Assembly: GCA_037013495.1 (NCBI GenBank)
Contig: CM072811.1
Span: 18,544,659-18,608,658 of the forward strand
Source: Hippophae tibetana
Taxonomy: Eukaryota; Streptophyta; Magnoliopsida; Rosales; Elaeagnaceae
DNA: 64,000 nucleotides
Direction of reading: 5' to 3'
Shown: piece after piece, positions 35,143 to 45,694 of the stretch
Numbering within the stretch: the stretch's first letter is position 1
How the letters are laid out: each line of letters opens with the position of its first letter
Program-made: the position numbers and the translations under genes
The notes under the pieces: generated by a model
The model's database searches: none
Told to the model about the DNA's origin: nothing
What the model saw: only the letters and a program-made list of their open reading frames with translations

Positions 35143-36492
35143 TGCTTTTTCTTATTAACATCTTAGAGAATTCATCAATTTGAGTATGAATTCTTTTAAT
35201 AAGTTACTGTTTCTTTCAATGTTTCTAAAAACTACTTCATTGCGTAGCCACTGTATCTCTTCCATCATTATAACATCAACTAGTGTAAATTTTTCTTTTG
35301 GAATATCTCTTGGTGGCCGCATCTTTGGAGGGTCTAAAATAAACTTGAGTGAAGATGCCTAACTTTTCAGTGAAGTGCCAAGCTACATGCCAATCCCATT
35401 GAAACCACCAAAATTTGAGTATTTAGCATCTGATATATATATGTTCTACATCTACAACTTCATTATGACAGTGGGCAAGTGTAATGTTCAAGTCTTTTAA
35501 AGGCTCTTTTATGCACCCAAGCCTTCCAAAGCTTCTTCCAGTAACTTGCGTTTTTGTTTTTTACTCTTGAATTTAATAAAGTCTAGTAGGAATTTTTGAC
35601 AGAAAAATTCCCTTTACCAGATCCAAATAAGATGTGATCTTCCTGATTGTTCTTGTTGGATGGTTCTACTTCTAAAATGAAAGAAGAGAGATTATCACCA
35701 AAAAAATTGATCCAATTTCCTGACATCCCACCATTGATTCTGCCAATAACAATGATATGTGATCTTGTGACATGTTGCATATCAACATTAACACTTCTTC
35801 TATCTTGGATAGGTTTTGGGAGTCTATGATCGATTCAGTAAACCATTCCAAGGGTCAGTCCATAGATCAAAATTTTCCTCATTCCCCATCTTTCAAAAAA
35901 TTCCTTTATCAAAAATTTCTTTGGGCTGTAGTAAACCTTGCCAAATAAAACAGTCTCCCGACTTCTTTTGTGTTTGCATGAAAGGCTTACCTCTTAAATA
36001 TCTTGCACAGAAGATTCTTATACCCAATGTTTATTAAGCTTCCAACAGAATATCCCAAGCAGCTTTGGAAAGCATTGCTTGATTAAAATATTGAAATTTT
36101 CTAAAGCCTAAGCCCCTATTAGATTTTCGTAGACATAGGTTTTCCCAATCAAGTGGAGAATAGTAGTGTTTGGCACTTGAATCTCTAGTCCACCAAAATA
36201 TTTTAATTAAAAAGTTTGCAGTTTGGCATATAGTAATGTTTTGAATCACAAAATTAATTAGAGTCAATTTCTCTGATTGTGATAAAAGTTTTGATTTCTA
36301 GCTATCTAATTTGCTTTTCAATTTGTCAATGACCTTATTGAATTCTATTTTCTTGTGCTTTCCTATGGGTAAAGTATGTCCAAGTATTTTATGGTACTTT
36401 CAGTGGTACTAATTTGAAATGGGTCTGCATATTTTATCCTTGATATTGCCTTACATATTTTTTGAGAAAAACACAATAGACTTCTATTTATT
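35143..36492 (-). pseudogene. LINE fragment B: zf-RVT region
   Basis: The minus-strand frame 36,034-36,267 contains FLIKIFWWTRDSSAKHYYSPLDWENLC...GGLGFR-like (here RGLGFRKFQYFNQA) and KAAWDIL. This is the zinc-binding reverse-transcriptase-associated domain of plant L1-type LINEs. Downstream, SGKGNFSVKNSY (about 35,590) is the linker before RNase H. Upstream of the zf-RVT block the text from 36,180 to 36,492 is duplicated at 47,528-47,838. The LINE is interrupted by Copia-2 at 35,142 and by Gypsy-2 at 36,493. Confidence 0.85.
36180..36492. repeat. Duplicated LINE segment, copy 1
   Basis: 313 bp from aatctctag to cttctatttatt, nearly identical to 47,528-47,838. In copy 1 Gypsy-2 follows directly; in copy 2 the LINE continues. 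Confidence 0.93.
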
Positions 36493-36911
36493 AACACGGT
36501 AGACTTGCTCCGTTGTAAATTGTAAGAGAATTGGGCTACATCCAACAACTTTGCCCAATCGTGTTGGTTGGCACTAACAAAGTTCCTAAGATACAACTCC
36601 AGCAATGCATTGGCATGCTTTGTTTGTCCATCACTTTGTGGATGAAAGCTTGTAGAGAAGTTCAAGTCTGATCCCAACAACTTGAATAATTTCGTCCAAA
36701 ATTTGCCAGTAAATCGTGGGTCTCGGTCACTCACGATATTGGATGGAATCCCCCAATGCTTCACAACATTCTTGAGGAACAAACGTGCCGTCTCATCTGC
36801 CGTGCAGTCCGTTGAGGCAGGTATGAATGTTGCATATTTGCTGAAGCGGTCGATGATGACAATGATGCTGCCAAAGCCCTCAGATTTTGGCAGGCAAGTG
36901 ATGAAATCCAT
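36493..36911 (-). pseudogene. Gypsy-2 integrase catalytic core
   Basis: MDFITCLPKSEGFGSIIVIIDRFSKYATFIP carries the first core aspartate, WGIPSNIVSDRDPRFTGKFW the second, and FHPQSDGQTKHANALLELYLRNF the third motif. In the last one the catalytic glutamate of the canonical DGQTE is lysine. The frame is one base out of register with the upstream zinc-finger half at about 36,905 and ends by fusion with LINE sequence at 36,493. Confidence 0.9.
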
Positions 36912-37618
36912 AGGTCTACGCTATCCCATGGTCTCTCTGGAATAGGCAGCGGTTCCAACAACCCTCCGGGTGCATGCTGCTCTATCTTGTCCTGTTGACA
37001 CACAAGACAAGTCCATACATAAGCTTCCACATCGTCCCGAAGTTGAGGCCAATAGTAGATTGACTTGATCAAAGCAAGGGTGCACCTCATTCCTGGGTGT
37101 CCAGCCCATAACGAATCATGGCACTCCTTGATAAGCTCTTTCCTTAAGCTCCCCCATTTTGGCATGAAGATTTGATTCTGCTTGGCATAGAGTAGTCTAT
37201 CACTCAGCCAAAATCGCCTCGTCTTTCCTTCCTTGATGAGGGCAAGGAGGTTTTGAGCAAGGGCATCATGCTCCAACCCTTCTTTGATCCTTTCCAATAA
37301 AGGACTACTTGGCCTACTCAAGGCTGCTAACTCCATCTTTCGACTTAGCACATCAGCCATCATGTTGCTTTCGTTACGCCACTCTGATTTTTCTCCTTGA
37401 TAAGGGCTCATTGTTGGTGGTCTTTTGTCAAGATCCAACTCAACTTTGTGGTCCACCTCCCTCCTTGGAGGTAATCGTTTAGGCGACACCTCAGGCATCA
37501 CATCATGGGACTTATCTAAGACAACTTGCACGTCCGTCGGCAAGCTTGGCTTTGATGACTCCTCCTCCTCGTCGTACTCTTTTGTGATGGTAAGATAACT
37601 CTCTTTTTCTCTCTTCAA
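36912..37618 (-). pseudogene. Gypsy-2 polyprotein join: protease tail fused to RNase H end and integrase zinc finger
   Basis: One continuous frame reads from a Glu-rich linker and DHKVELDLDKRPPTMSPYQ, which normally introduces reverse transcriptase, directly into EWRNESNMMADVLSRK, the last motif of RNase H. The whole reverse transcriptase and most of RNase H are missing without breaking the frame. It then continues through KELIKECHDSLWAGHPG...CLVCQQDK, the HHCC zinc finger of integrase. The element therefore could not copy itself. Confidence 0.85.
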
Positions 37619-37630
37619 TCCCTTCTTGAA

Positions 37631-38664
37631 TTAAAGTGCCGAGAGAGCTTGGGTCGTACGTTTGGTGGTCTCGTTCATCGGTACCACACATGCCTTTGAT
37701 CCATCCATTATGCACATAGAGTTTGAACATGGCACTAGAAAAGCTCTAACCTGGTCCAAGAACTCCATGCCGAATACTATCGAGTAGTCATCCATAGGCG
37801 CCATTGATAAGTCCACTTAGCCAGTCCAAGCACCAAGATTGACCTTAACTCCACGAGTCTCTTTGCTTCCTCTACTGAAACAAAGTTGTGAGATGCACTT
37901 GTGTCCACCAAAGCTTTGGTGACCTTCCCGTTGATGGCTGCATCTACATACATCAAGCCTTTGGGGGTCTTTGGGGCGCTCTGCAATGCACCAAGTAGGT
38001 GCAAAGAACCCATATTTACACCTTCGTCCAACTCGCCTCCATCCTGGTCATGAGTGGAAGCAACTAAAGCACTCAAGGCCTTCCTTTTCGGACATTCACG
38101 TGACCAATGCGGTCCGTTGCATATAAAGCACGTCACACGGGGCTTCGAGGCACCACGATCCTTCTTTTCCTTTCCCTTATCTCGTGGTTTGAATGAGGAG
38201 CCATATTTATGATTCTTGGGTCCCTGACTTTTAGCATGGCCTCCCCCACTCTTTCCTCCAACAAACTTTTTATCTATGGCTTTTGAGCTATTCTTGTTTG
38301 TGGAGTAATAAATAAAGCTTTTCGCAATCGCGATAACCGAAGATAAGTCTTGGACACCACGTCGCTTGAGCTCGAGGTTAGCCCACGATTTGAGACCATC
38401 CATGAACAAGAATAAGGCATCCTTGTCTGATGTGTTAGGAACTTCAAGTAGCAAGGTTGTGAACTCCTTCACATAATCCCTTATGCTACCTGTCTGCTTT
38501 AACTGTCGCAGTCGGCCTCTTGCCTCTTCTTCAGCATTTATGGGAAAAAATTGCATTTTGAACTCCCTTTTGAAATCTTCAAAGGTATCAATTGTGCAAA
38601 CCCCTCGTTGCACATCTCTATGCCTCTGTCTCCACCACAACATAGCAGTGTCGGACAAATACAT
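37631..38664 (-). pseudogene. Gypsy-2 gag C-terminus, zinc knuckle and protease
   Basis: The main frame 37,777-38,664 starts inside gag (MYLSDTAMLWWRQRH, FKREFKMQFFP, YVKEFTTLLLEVP), passes a basic linker and the knuckle CFICNGPHWSRECPKR, and reaches the protease active site ALVDTSASHNFVS, where DTG has become DTS. A frameshift follows; the protease end (MAPMDDYSIVFGMEFL) is in another frame at 37,631-37,816. Confidence 0.9.
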
Positions 38665-38696
38665 GGCTGCAGTTCGGATCTTGCTGGCATGGTCCG

Positions 38697-39287
38697 TTAT
38701 TCCAGTAGCCTCAAAGAATTGTTCAAGCCCCCATAGGAAGTTCTCAACTTCCCTAGCATTCCTAACACCATTGAAGTCTTAGGCTTAGGAACATCCATCC
38801 TCTTAGCTTCAATGACAGTGGTTGTGCTAGTTCCTACGGCCATTACCCGCTTACATAGAGCTAGATCACCACCCATGTCCTCCACTCTAAGCAAGACATT
38901 AGCAACTTCTCTTTGGACAAGATCTCTTACCTTGGAAAGTTCGGCCTTCAACCCTTCAATCTCTTGCCTTAACCCACAGTCTAGCTCGTTAAGGGACATC
39001 TTAACCGCTGCATGGATCTCCACATCCTCGGCCTCCAAGCCATTGCAACGTTTCTCCAAGTTGTCCACCCGATCGAACAGCTCTCCTAAACTGTCCTCTG
39101 CACTCCCAATTCGTGCTTCTAAGCTAGAAAGCATGTCTTTCGACTTGGCTCGAGATTCCTTTGGGACTTTCCAAACTTCCTCACGGCCACGTTCCATTGG
39201 TGGAACGTCCATGTTTGGTGTAGCTGGGGTGGTGTTCTTCATTTTTGTCGAAGATAGAGATACTTCAACCGAAGGCTTTGATACCAA
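38697..39287 (-). pseudogene. Gypsy-2 gag N-terminus with coiled coil
   Basis: The 196-codon frame begins next to the primer site. Residues ~45-150 form a heptad-rich coiled coil (LEARIGSAEDSLGELFDRVD, LRQEIEGLKAELSKVRDLVQ). After KRMDVPKPK the frame is lost by a shift near 38,780; the true continuation is the frame starting at 38,664. Coiled-coil gag N-termini are usual in this gypsy group. Confidence 0.85.
39276..39287 (-). other. Gypsy-2 primer binding site
   Basis: gctttgataccaac on the plus strand gives TGGTATCAAAGC on the minus strand, two bases inside the LTR end at 39,289; initiator tRNA-Met type. Confidence 0.8.
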
Positions 39288-39488
39288 CTGTCACGACCTT
39301 ATTTTTCAAGTAGCGATCGTGCGGCACTTAGCACCATCCGTTGCACTAAGTCTGCCTTTAAATCCGAATGAAACTCCAAAGAGACTAGAAAGAGAGTTTG
39401 CAAAGAATGCTTTGTATTGCTCTAGAGAGAGATTATCTTACAAGATGCTAAGAATTCCCAAGATGAATACAAATGAAGACCAATGGGT

Positions 39489-39498
39489 CTATTTATAG
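39489..39498 (-). promoter_or_regulatory. TATA box of the Gypsy-2 LTR
   Basis: CTATAAATAG on the minus strand, just downstream of the HSE-like cluster and about 200 bp before the LTR end. Confidence 0.75.
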
Positions 39499-39530
39499 TG
39501 TGGCTCTAAGCTTAATGCTATGCCACCACT

Positions 39531-39870
39531 TTCTAGATTCTTCTAGCTTCTAGAATATACAAGAGAGTTCTTGTTTTATGTACACTATGCCATAAGGGTC
39601 TAGGACCTTCTAGCCAACTCTAGAATCTTCTAGGTTTGTCTAGTTTCTTCATGCACCTTCCGTGATGTTCCGCAAGCTTCCAGCGGCTTCAACATCCTTC
39701 ATGAACCATCCCGCATGTTCTAGAATATTTCAGCCCATTCTAGCACCCTCCAACGTGCTCTAGAACATTCTAGGGTCTTCTAGCTTGAGTTGAGTCCATC
39801 CAACTCTAGCTCTTTCTAGACATCTCTAGGCAACTCTAGAACTTTCCTTGTAGAATAGTCTAGATCCTTT
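39531..39870 (-). promoter_or_regulatory. Cluster of heat-shock-element-like motifs in LTR U3
   Basis: Within 340 bp the words TTCTAG or CTAGAA occur more than a dozen times. Several have GAAnnTTC or TTCnnGAA spacing: TTCTAGAA at 39,548, CTCTAGAA at 39,618, TTCATGAAC near 39,698, TTCTAGAATATTTC at 39,718, CTCTAGAACATTCTAG at about 39,758 and CTCTAGAA at about 39,834. Heat-shock factors bind arrays of inverted nGAAn pentamers. The position immediately upstream of the TATA box suits a heat- or stress-inducible LTR promoter. Confidence 0.6.
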
Positions 39871-41458
39871 AAGCAACCATCATTTGTTTGGATTTTTAGG
39901 GACAATTTGAGCGGGACGTGACATTTAGCTTTCTTTGTCAATTATAAGATTTAATTAGTGCAATATTGTAATATTGTCTCTACCTTAATCTTATAAATAA
40001 GTTTCACATTTCATCTTTTAAGTTACATTCTTTATTTCCCTTTATTAAGCTCTAGTTTTCTTTGCTAATTATAAGAAAGATGACTTAGATATCAAAGTGG
40101 ACTTGACACCACGTGTTGTTGCTCTTTGTTTTGTAGGATCTAAACTCAGAGAAAGAAAAGAACTCTAGGAGTAAAAATTGAATGACGAACAACTAAATAG
40201 CATTCATAGTGCTCTTCACGTTCTTGATTGTATTTTTCGTGTTCTTCATCATTTTCTTTTGGAAGAAGTTCTATGATCTAAAAAAACAAGATATGAGTAT
40301 AAAAGATGTTAGTCAAAATCTGGCTATTAGTCGGTCCAATAAGGAAAATTCTAAGAAGCCACGACTCTCACCTAAAGTTTGAAAGAAGACCAGGAAGTCG
40401 AAAGCAAAGAAGCCTAGTGTAGCCACTAGGGTGACCCACTTGTAAAAAATGTTTTAGAAATACTTTAGAGACTTCTTCTACTCTAGGAACAATCATTGCC
40501 TCTAGGGACTTCACCTGTAACATCTACCAATGCTCAACACTCTTGTAACAACCCACAACGACATGATGATCTATGTGTAGGTCACAACTAAAGCCAACAC
40601 ATTGACTGGACATTCAAGTCCCATCCAACATATAACCACCTAGGATTACGTGCCCCTTAACTAACTAGGGCTTGGTTAGCCACCTATTGCTATCCCTCCA
40701 AAAGCAAAGCACTCAGGTGATACAACCCTAGCGATGATGTTCACTCGAGACTTAGCACTCATCCTATGCACAACTATCACACATAGATTTTCCCTTGGAA
40801 TAGTTGTCAGACTTGAGGGACCACTTCAATGCTAGACATCGAGCATAATTAGGTTTTTCATCCATACACATAGTGTGTCGTAAAATCTATTTTGGAAATC
40901 CATAATAACATCCACTACGAACAACTGACTCTAAAAGTGAATAAAGATGCAGGGGTTACACTAAAAATGATTGACACTTGACATTAATAATGTAAGGCAT
41001 TAAAAATGCTAAATAAGAATGTTAGGTGAAATAGTATTTTTCTACTAATGTAAGCAGAGAGCGCATGGTCTATGAAAGGAAACCCTTATTTAATTTAGCA
41101 ATACATCTCTTAGAATCTCATATACACACTATCTAAATTGTTTCACCTAGCCTTTATCTTATAACAAGTAATAAGTGGCTATGAAAAATGAAAAGTCCAT
41201 TTTATTCTAAAATTTTTTTAGTCTCTTTGAACTTGAAATAAGCATATGGATAGTCGTAGCTCACCATTAGTTGAAGATAACATTAAGGTTGGAGTTACTT
41301 CATGTGTGAGCATCGAGGATCAAAACAAGATGACCAAAAGTAGAACACATTGGACTCATTTATTAATAAGGTAATAATTACATGCTTTAAATAAGATTAA
41401 GAATCTTGATTGTTTAATAATTGATTTAAAACTCAAAAAGAATGTTAAAATATTTAAA

Positions 41459-41680
41459 ATGCTTACAAAATATTCTAGCAATAAGAAATTAGGAGCTGGA
41501 TTATCTAGAAATAAGAAACAAGGAAAAATAGTAATTGAGAAACCAACAAAAAATATTATTTATCTTAAACATATTTTAATCAACTTTAGAAAGATAATAA
41601 TAATTTTTTTTACCTTAAGTCAAGGAAGATATAAAGTCTTAGAAAACTTTCAAGAATTAATAAATTGTTTTACTAAATAA
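41459..41680 (+). CDS. Unknown 73-residue frame in duplicated block, copy 1
   Basis: MLTKYSSNKKLGAGLSRNKK at the start, then IVIEKPTKNIIYLKH and SQGRYKVLENFQELI. It is Lys/Ile/Asn-rich and has no recognised domain. After the TAA the same frame continues for about 60 codons with one more stop (EEYSFECIDLEVS..., MKSQKENFELRQ), so it may be the middle of a longer dead gene. The same frame at 50,391-50,612 differs by few residues, but the duplication is too recent for this to prove selection. Confidence 0.25.
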   Translation: MLTKYSSNKKLGAGLSRNKKQGKIVIEKPTKNIIYLKHILINFRKIIIIFFTLSQGRYKVLENFQELINCFTK

Positions 41681-42089
41681 GAAAATATACATAATGTACA
41701 AGAAGAATATAGTTTTGAATGTATTGATCTAGAAGTAAGTCTAGAAATAATAACCATAGAAATGAAATCTCAAAAAGAAAATTTTGAATTAAGACAATGA
41801 ATTGAACAAATGATTGATTTACTTATACAGGAAATCGTTAACGTTTTAAAAACTGGCTCGAATTTGATATCAGAGACATAAAATTAATAAAATATTTATT
41901 TTATCAAAGAAATTTTAAAAAATAAAAAGAAATCTTAATGTTAATAAAAAATACATATAAAATAAATGTAATATAATTATGTTAAAAAATTAAATAGTGG
42001 TTAATAATTTAATATATTTTTATTATCACAAATAATATTATTAATATAATTACAACTATTTAAACATTTTTGATATTTTTATAACTTAC

Positions 42090-43968
42090 TCATGAGTACT
42101 CAAAAAGCACTAAAATAACCATGATTTTATGCATATTAATTGATTAAAAACATATATATTTATATGTTTTATCATATATTTATATAAATTTGTCTTTTTC
42201 GGAATCACGGGTATTTTTATTGTTTTTCAGGTATTGGCTTAAAAACGTAACTTAAAGACTCAAAGAGGAATACTTGAAGCAATACATCACAAATATATTA
42301 ATAAATAAATGGGGAAATGTCAACAAATATGCAAAAATTGGACAAAATGGGTCAAAAAGGTCAAAAATATCAAAAAGGAGAAAAACGCGCCGCCGCGCCG
42401 CCCTGTTGCCCAGCCGCGCGCGCAGCAGCGCCCAATCCCGCACCAAGCTACGCGCGACCACTGTTCATCCGCGCAGAACTGCGCGCGTGGGCACTGTTCA
42501 TCCGCGCAGAACTGCGCGCGCGGATGAACCCCGACGCCCGTTTCTCCCCATTTTTCACGTGCAGCCACCCCATGACGTCATCAATGACCTCAGCATTTCC
42601 ATTACGCGTTTTTACATTTTTTTTTAACATTTTTTTACTCATTTTTTCTCTCCATCCTCACCTATAAATACCCCCTTCCCTTCACTTCAAAACACACCTT
42701 AAACACCTTCAACACCTCCAAATACATTCTTTCTTTCTTTTCTTAGATTTTTAGTTTTTCTTATGTTTTCTTAGTTTTTAGCTTTTCTTAGTTAATTTCT
42801 TAGTTTTAGAGTTCTTCCCTTTTTGGGAAGAACTAGTTATGTTTATGTAATTTTTTAGCTTTTTGATTCAATAAATGTGAGTGCAAATTCCGCTTGGAGT
42901 TTTTCCAGCAACGGGAATAGCGTCGAAGTTCTGTAAGGATTTTATTTTCTTTACAGTTATTTTTTATGTTTTATTCTTACATGTTATATTTAATTTGTCT
43001 GTGATTAAATTTAACTGTGCTGGCTGTTTAGTAAACATGATGTAATAATAACGTTGTTATGCTTGCGAAATATTAAATAGGTGAAAATCTCTAAAATGAA
43101 TTGATTTTATTTTTATTCATGATTTTATATTAAGAATGTTAGAGAAAAATATATTATTTTTCATTACAAACTTAAACCTGAAAATTAGATTTTAAGGTTT
43201 AGTTATCCGGTTTGATTTAGAGTAGTGCTCTTTTATTTGATGGTACAATCGCCCGGTAGTTAGAGTGAAGCTCTATTTCAAAAGTTTTTATAAGAATCAT
43301 TATCTGAAAATGTATTGACAACATGTTTTCGGTAGTGGTTTTAAAACTTGAAAGTTAGTACTCGGATAACTAAATTCTTAGGTTTAATTTGGACACCTTG
43401 AATAAAGTTTAAACTGTCTAACCCCACCAAATGTGGCTTTTAAATGGTTCATTTTCAATCTCTTAGAAAAAGGAATTAATTTAATTAAGCAAATTAGTTA
43501 TCAACCCCACCCATAAGTGTTAATTGATTTGTTTAGTTAACAAAGAATATCTAACCCCACCAAATGTGATATTCATATAAAAAAAAGGAGAATCAATAAA
43601 TATCAATTCATATCTTTAATAACCTAGATAATATGAGCATGCATAATTAACTTAGTTATTATATCCATAAATACTCCACCATTATAAAAGATAAAATTTG
43701 CATAAATGTTTATTGAATCTATGTTTATTTTTATGTAACTAGATTAAAAACACAAAAACCCCAAAATATCGTGATAGGATGTTTAGGATTTAATTTCGTT
43801 TTTAGAAGTTTGAATAATAAATTAAAAACCACACACATTCCTTCTTTAGATCGACCTTGGGAGTATACTTATCATTTTCTTCGAAATAATTCATGCACTT
43901 GCGAGAGTTTTATAAATATTAAAACCAAAGTATTGTCAAGAATTGGTGATGCCGGTTTTCGCTTATCA
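42090..43968 (+). mobile_element. Solo LTR (1.88 kb, gypsy-type) in the duplicated block
   Basis: The second copy of the block has the unoccupied sequence ataacttaccacatac (51,003-51,018). Here the same site is split by 1,879 bp, and cttac is present on both sides (42,085-42,089 and 43,969-43,973), a 5-bp TSD. The insert ends in ...TTATCA and begins TCATGAG, a likely mutated TGATGAG. It has a TATA box (ctataaatac, about 42,663), an aataaa near 42,870, and the 'gaccttgggagtatacttat' block near its end that is common in long plant gypsy LTRs. No internal region remains, so it arose by LTR-LTR recombination. Confidence 0.88.
42385..42535. repeat. GC-rich island with 33-bp tandem repeat in solo-LTR U3
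   Basis: About 150 bp of extreme GC content inside AT-rich DNA, full of CGCG. The word actgttcatccgcgcagaac starts at 42,460 and again at 42,493. It lies 130-280 bp upstream of the LTR TATA box. Confidence 0.8.
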
Positions 43969-44247
43969 CTTACCACGTACATTCTCGACATAAAACGTAA
44001 CTAATCTATTATTTTTACTCAACTAACTAAAAAATAATCCAAAATGATTAGTTTGGTTCTTATAATAATTATGATTTTACCAAAATATCCTTTCTTTCAT
44101 TTTTCTTGGTTAGTAAGTCTGTAAGGTTTACAAGTTTTTTGCTAGATTTTGTAAAGGTTACAAAAAATTAGAATGGTTTCTATGAAAGTGATATTTTATT
44201 TATTTTTAACTATTTTTCATAAAAGCATTATATTTAATGCCTTATTA

Positions 44248-45670
44248 GGTGTACAAATGCCACACAACCAAAGACACGAGGAGGTAAATTGGGAACATTT
44301 GGTGCAACAATTGCTTCAGTGATGGCTTGTAGTGGTGTTTGGAAGTTAATGGGACTGGAAGGTACCCGATTGATTAAATATGCAGCAGAAGTAATTGCTT
44401 CTCCCCAATAAGATAATGACATATTAGCTTCGATCAATGAGGCACGGACAACTTCCAACAAGTGTCGATTTTTTCTTTCTGCAACTCCATTTTGTTGAGG
44501 TGTATCAACACAAGTAGTTTGATGAATAATGCCTTCTGATTGAAGATATTCTTGAAGCTCAGAACTTTTATATTCTCCTCCATTGTCACTTCTTAGAACT
44601 TGGATCTGTGTTTTATATTGAGTACGAACCATTTTATGAAATTTTCTAAATAAGACGTTTACCTCACTTTTAGATTTCATTAAACAGACCCAAGTCATTC
44701 TACTAAAATCATCAGTAAATGTAACAAACCAACGTGATCCTCCCAACGTAGAGACTTTGGAAGGACCCCATACATCAGAATGTATAACCATAAACGGAGA
44801 TGGACTTTTATTTAAGGTTACAGGAAATGAGGAACGATGACTTTTTGCTAGTTCACAGACATCACACTTTAAAGTAGAAAGATCTAAGCTCAAAAATAAA
44901 CTTGGAAATAATTTTTTCAAATATCCAAAAGAAGCATGACCCAATCTCCTATGCCATAGCCATATATTTGATTCATCCTTGTTAGATCCAGTTGCTACCA
45001 ATGCATGATTTGTTGAATCCAAGTCCAAATAATACAGGTTTCCTCGCCTAACACCACGACCAATCGTTTGCTTTGTTTGAATGTCCTTGAACACACAAAA
45101 GTCAGGCCAAAAAATAACAAAACAAGATAAAGCAGTGGTTATTTGAGAAATAGATATAAGGTTATACTCTAAAGAGGGAACAACTAGTACTGAGTCTAAA
45201 TTCAAAGTACTAGTGAGAGACAAAGATCTTTCCCCAATGATTGGGGTTGTGTTACCATTGGCAGTGCAAATAGTTTTGTGTGAGGATGGTTTTGAGATTT
45301 GTCTAGAATCGAATGTCATATGATCAGTTACACCTGAATCAATTATCCATGTATTATTAAAAACAGGAGAAAAAACTTTAAGCATCTTACCAACATGTGC
45401 TGAGGAGGTTGCAACATGATCCTTTGTTGTTTCAGCAATGGTGGCAGTAGACATCTGTCGTGGATTTTTCTTCCGAGAGTCACGGTTGTGATCCCACCAG
45501 TCAGGATATCCCACCAGTTCAAAACATCGTTCTTTTGTATGACCCTTTTGATGACAATGGGTACATTTAAATGATGATTTATCAGTCACCTTTCGTTCTT
45601 GCTGATTGGAAAAAGAACGATTTTTAGATATCATGGCGGAAGCGTCAACATCTCTAGATTTTTCCTTCAA
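44248..45670 (-). pseudogene. Copia-3 protease and integrase
   Basis: A 478-codon frame starting at the end of gag. The zinc knuckle CTHCHQKGHTKERC is intact; the protease site is WIIDSGVTDHMT; the pre-integrase is LWHRRLGHASFGYLKKL...CDVCELAKSH. The integrase core has all three catalytic residues, in IHSDVWGP/TFTDDFSRMTWV, VLRSDNGGEYKSSEL and QNGVAERKNRHLLE. It is truncated in the C-terminal part (PPRVFGCVAFVH) at 44,248. Confidence 0.93.
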
Positions 45671-45694
45671 TGAGATTCGACGTACTGCCTCCCG

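Larger units (their letters stand above)
36493..39923 (-). mobile_element. Ty3/gypsy LTR retrotransposon, one-LTR remnant with internal deletion (Gypsy-2)
   Basis: Minus strand: 5' LTR (39,289-39,923), tRNA-type primer site, gag with coiled coil and zinc knuckle, protease, a polyprotein join that lacks reverse transcriptase and RNase H, then integrase, truncated at 36,493 against the LINE. The 3' LTR is absent. Codon content and G+C are clearly higher than the neighbourhood. The protease (DTG to DTS) and integrase (catalytic Glu to Lys) carry active-site changes. Confidence 0.9.
39289..39923 (-). repeat. Gypsy-2 5' LTR
   Basis: 635 bp with TGTCACGACC and GGACGTGACA ends. The ends themselves form an inverted repeat (TGTCACG/CGTGACA). 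U3 lies at the high-coordinate side and contains the HSE-like cluster; TATA is at 39,489-39,498. The partner LTR is lost. Confidence 0.88.
39924..44247. repeat. Segmental duplication, copy 1 (with solo-LTR insertion)
   Basis: 39,924-42,089 plus 43,969-44,247 match 48,854-51,287 with only scattered differences. The match starts at tttagctttctt, right after the Gypsy-2 LTR, and ends at cttatta, right before Copia-3. The block holds no gene I recognise; it contains a short conserved frame (41,459-41,680) and, near 40,200-40,430, a hydrophobic and then basic reading frame with a few stops. Confidence 0.95.

Noticed and set aside
38812..39498. A 228-codon plus-strand open frame
   Set aside because: It is the antisense of the Gypsy-2 gag coiled coil and its LTR; the minus-strand reading has clear gag features and a primer site in the right place.
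42274..42667. Several overlapping Arg/Ala-rich frames on both strands
   Set aside because: They are by-products of the GC-rich CGCG island inside the solo LTR; all frames stay open there because stop codons are AT-rich.
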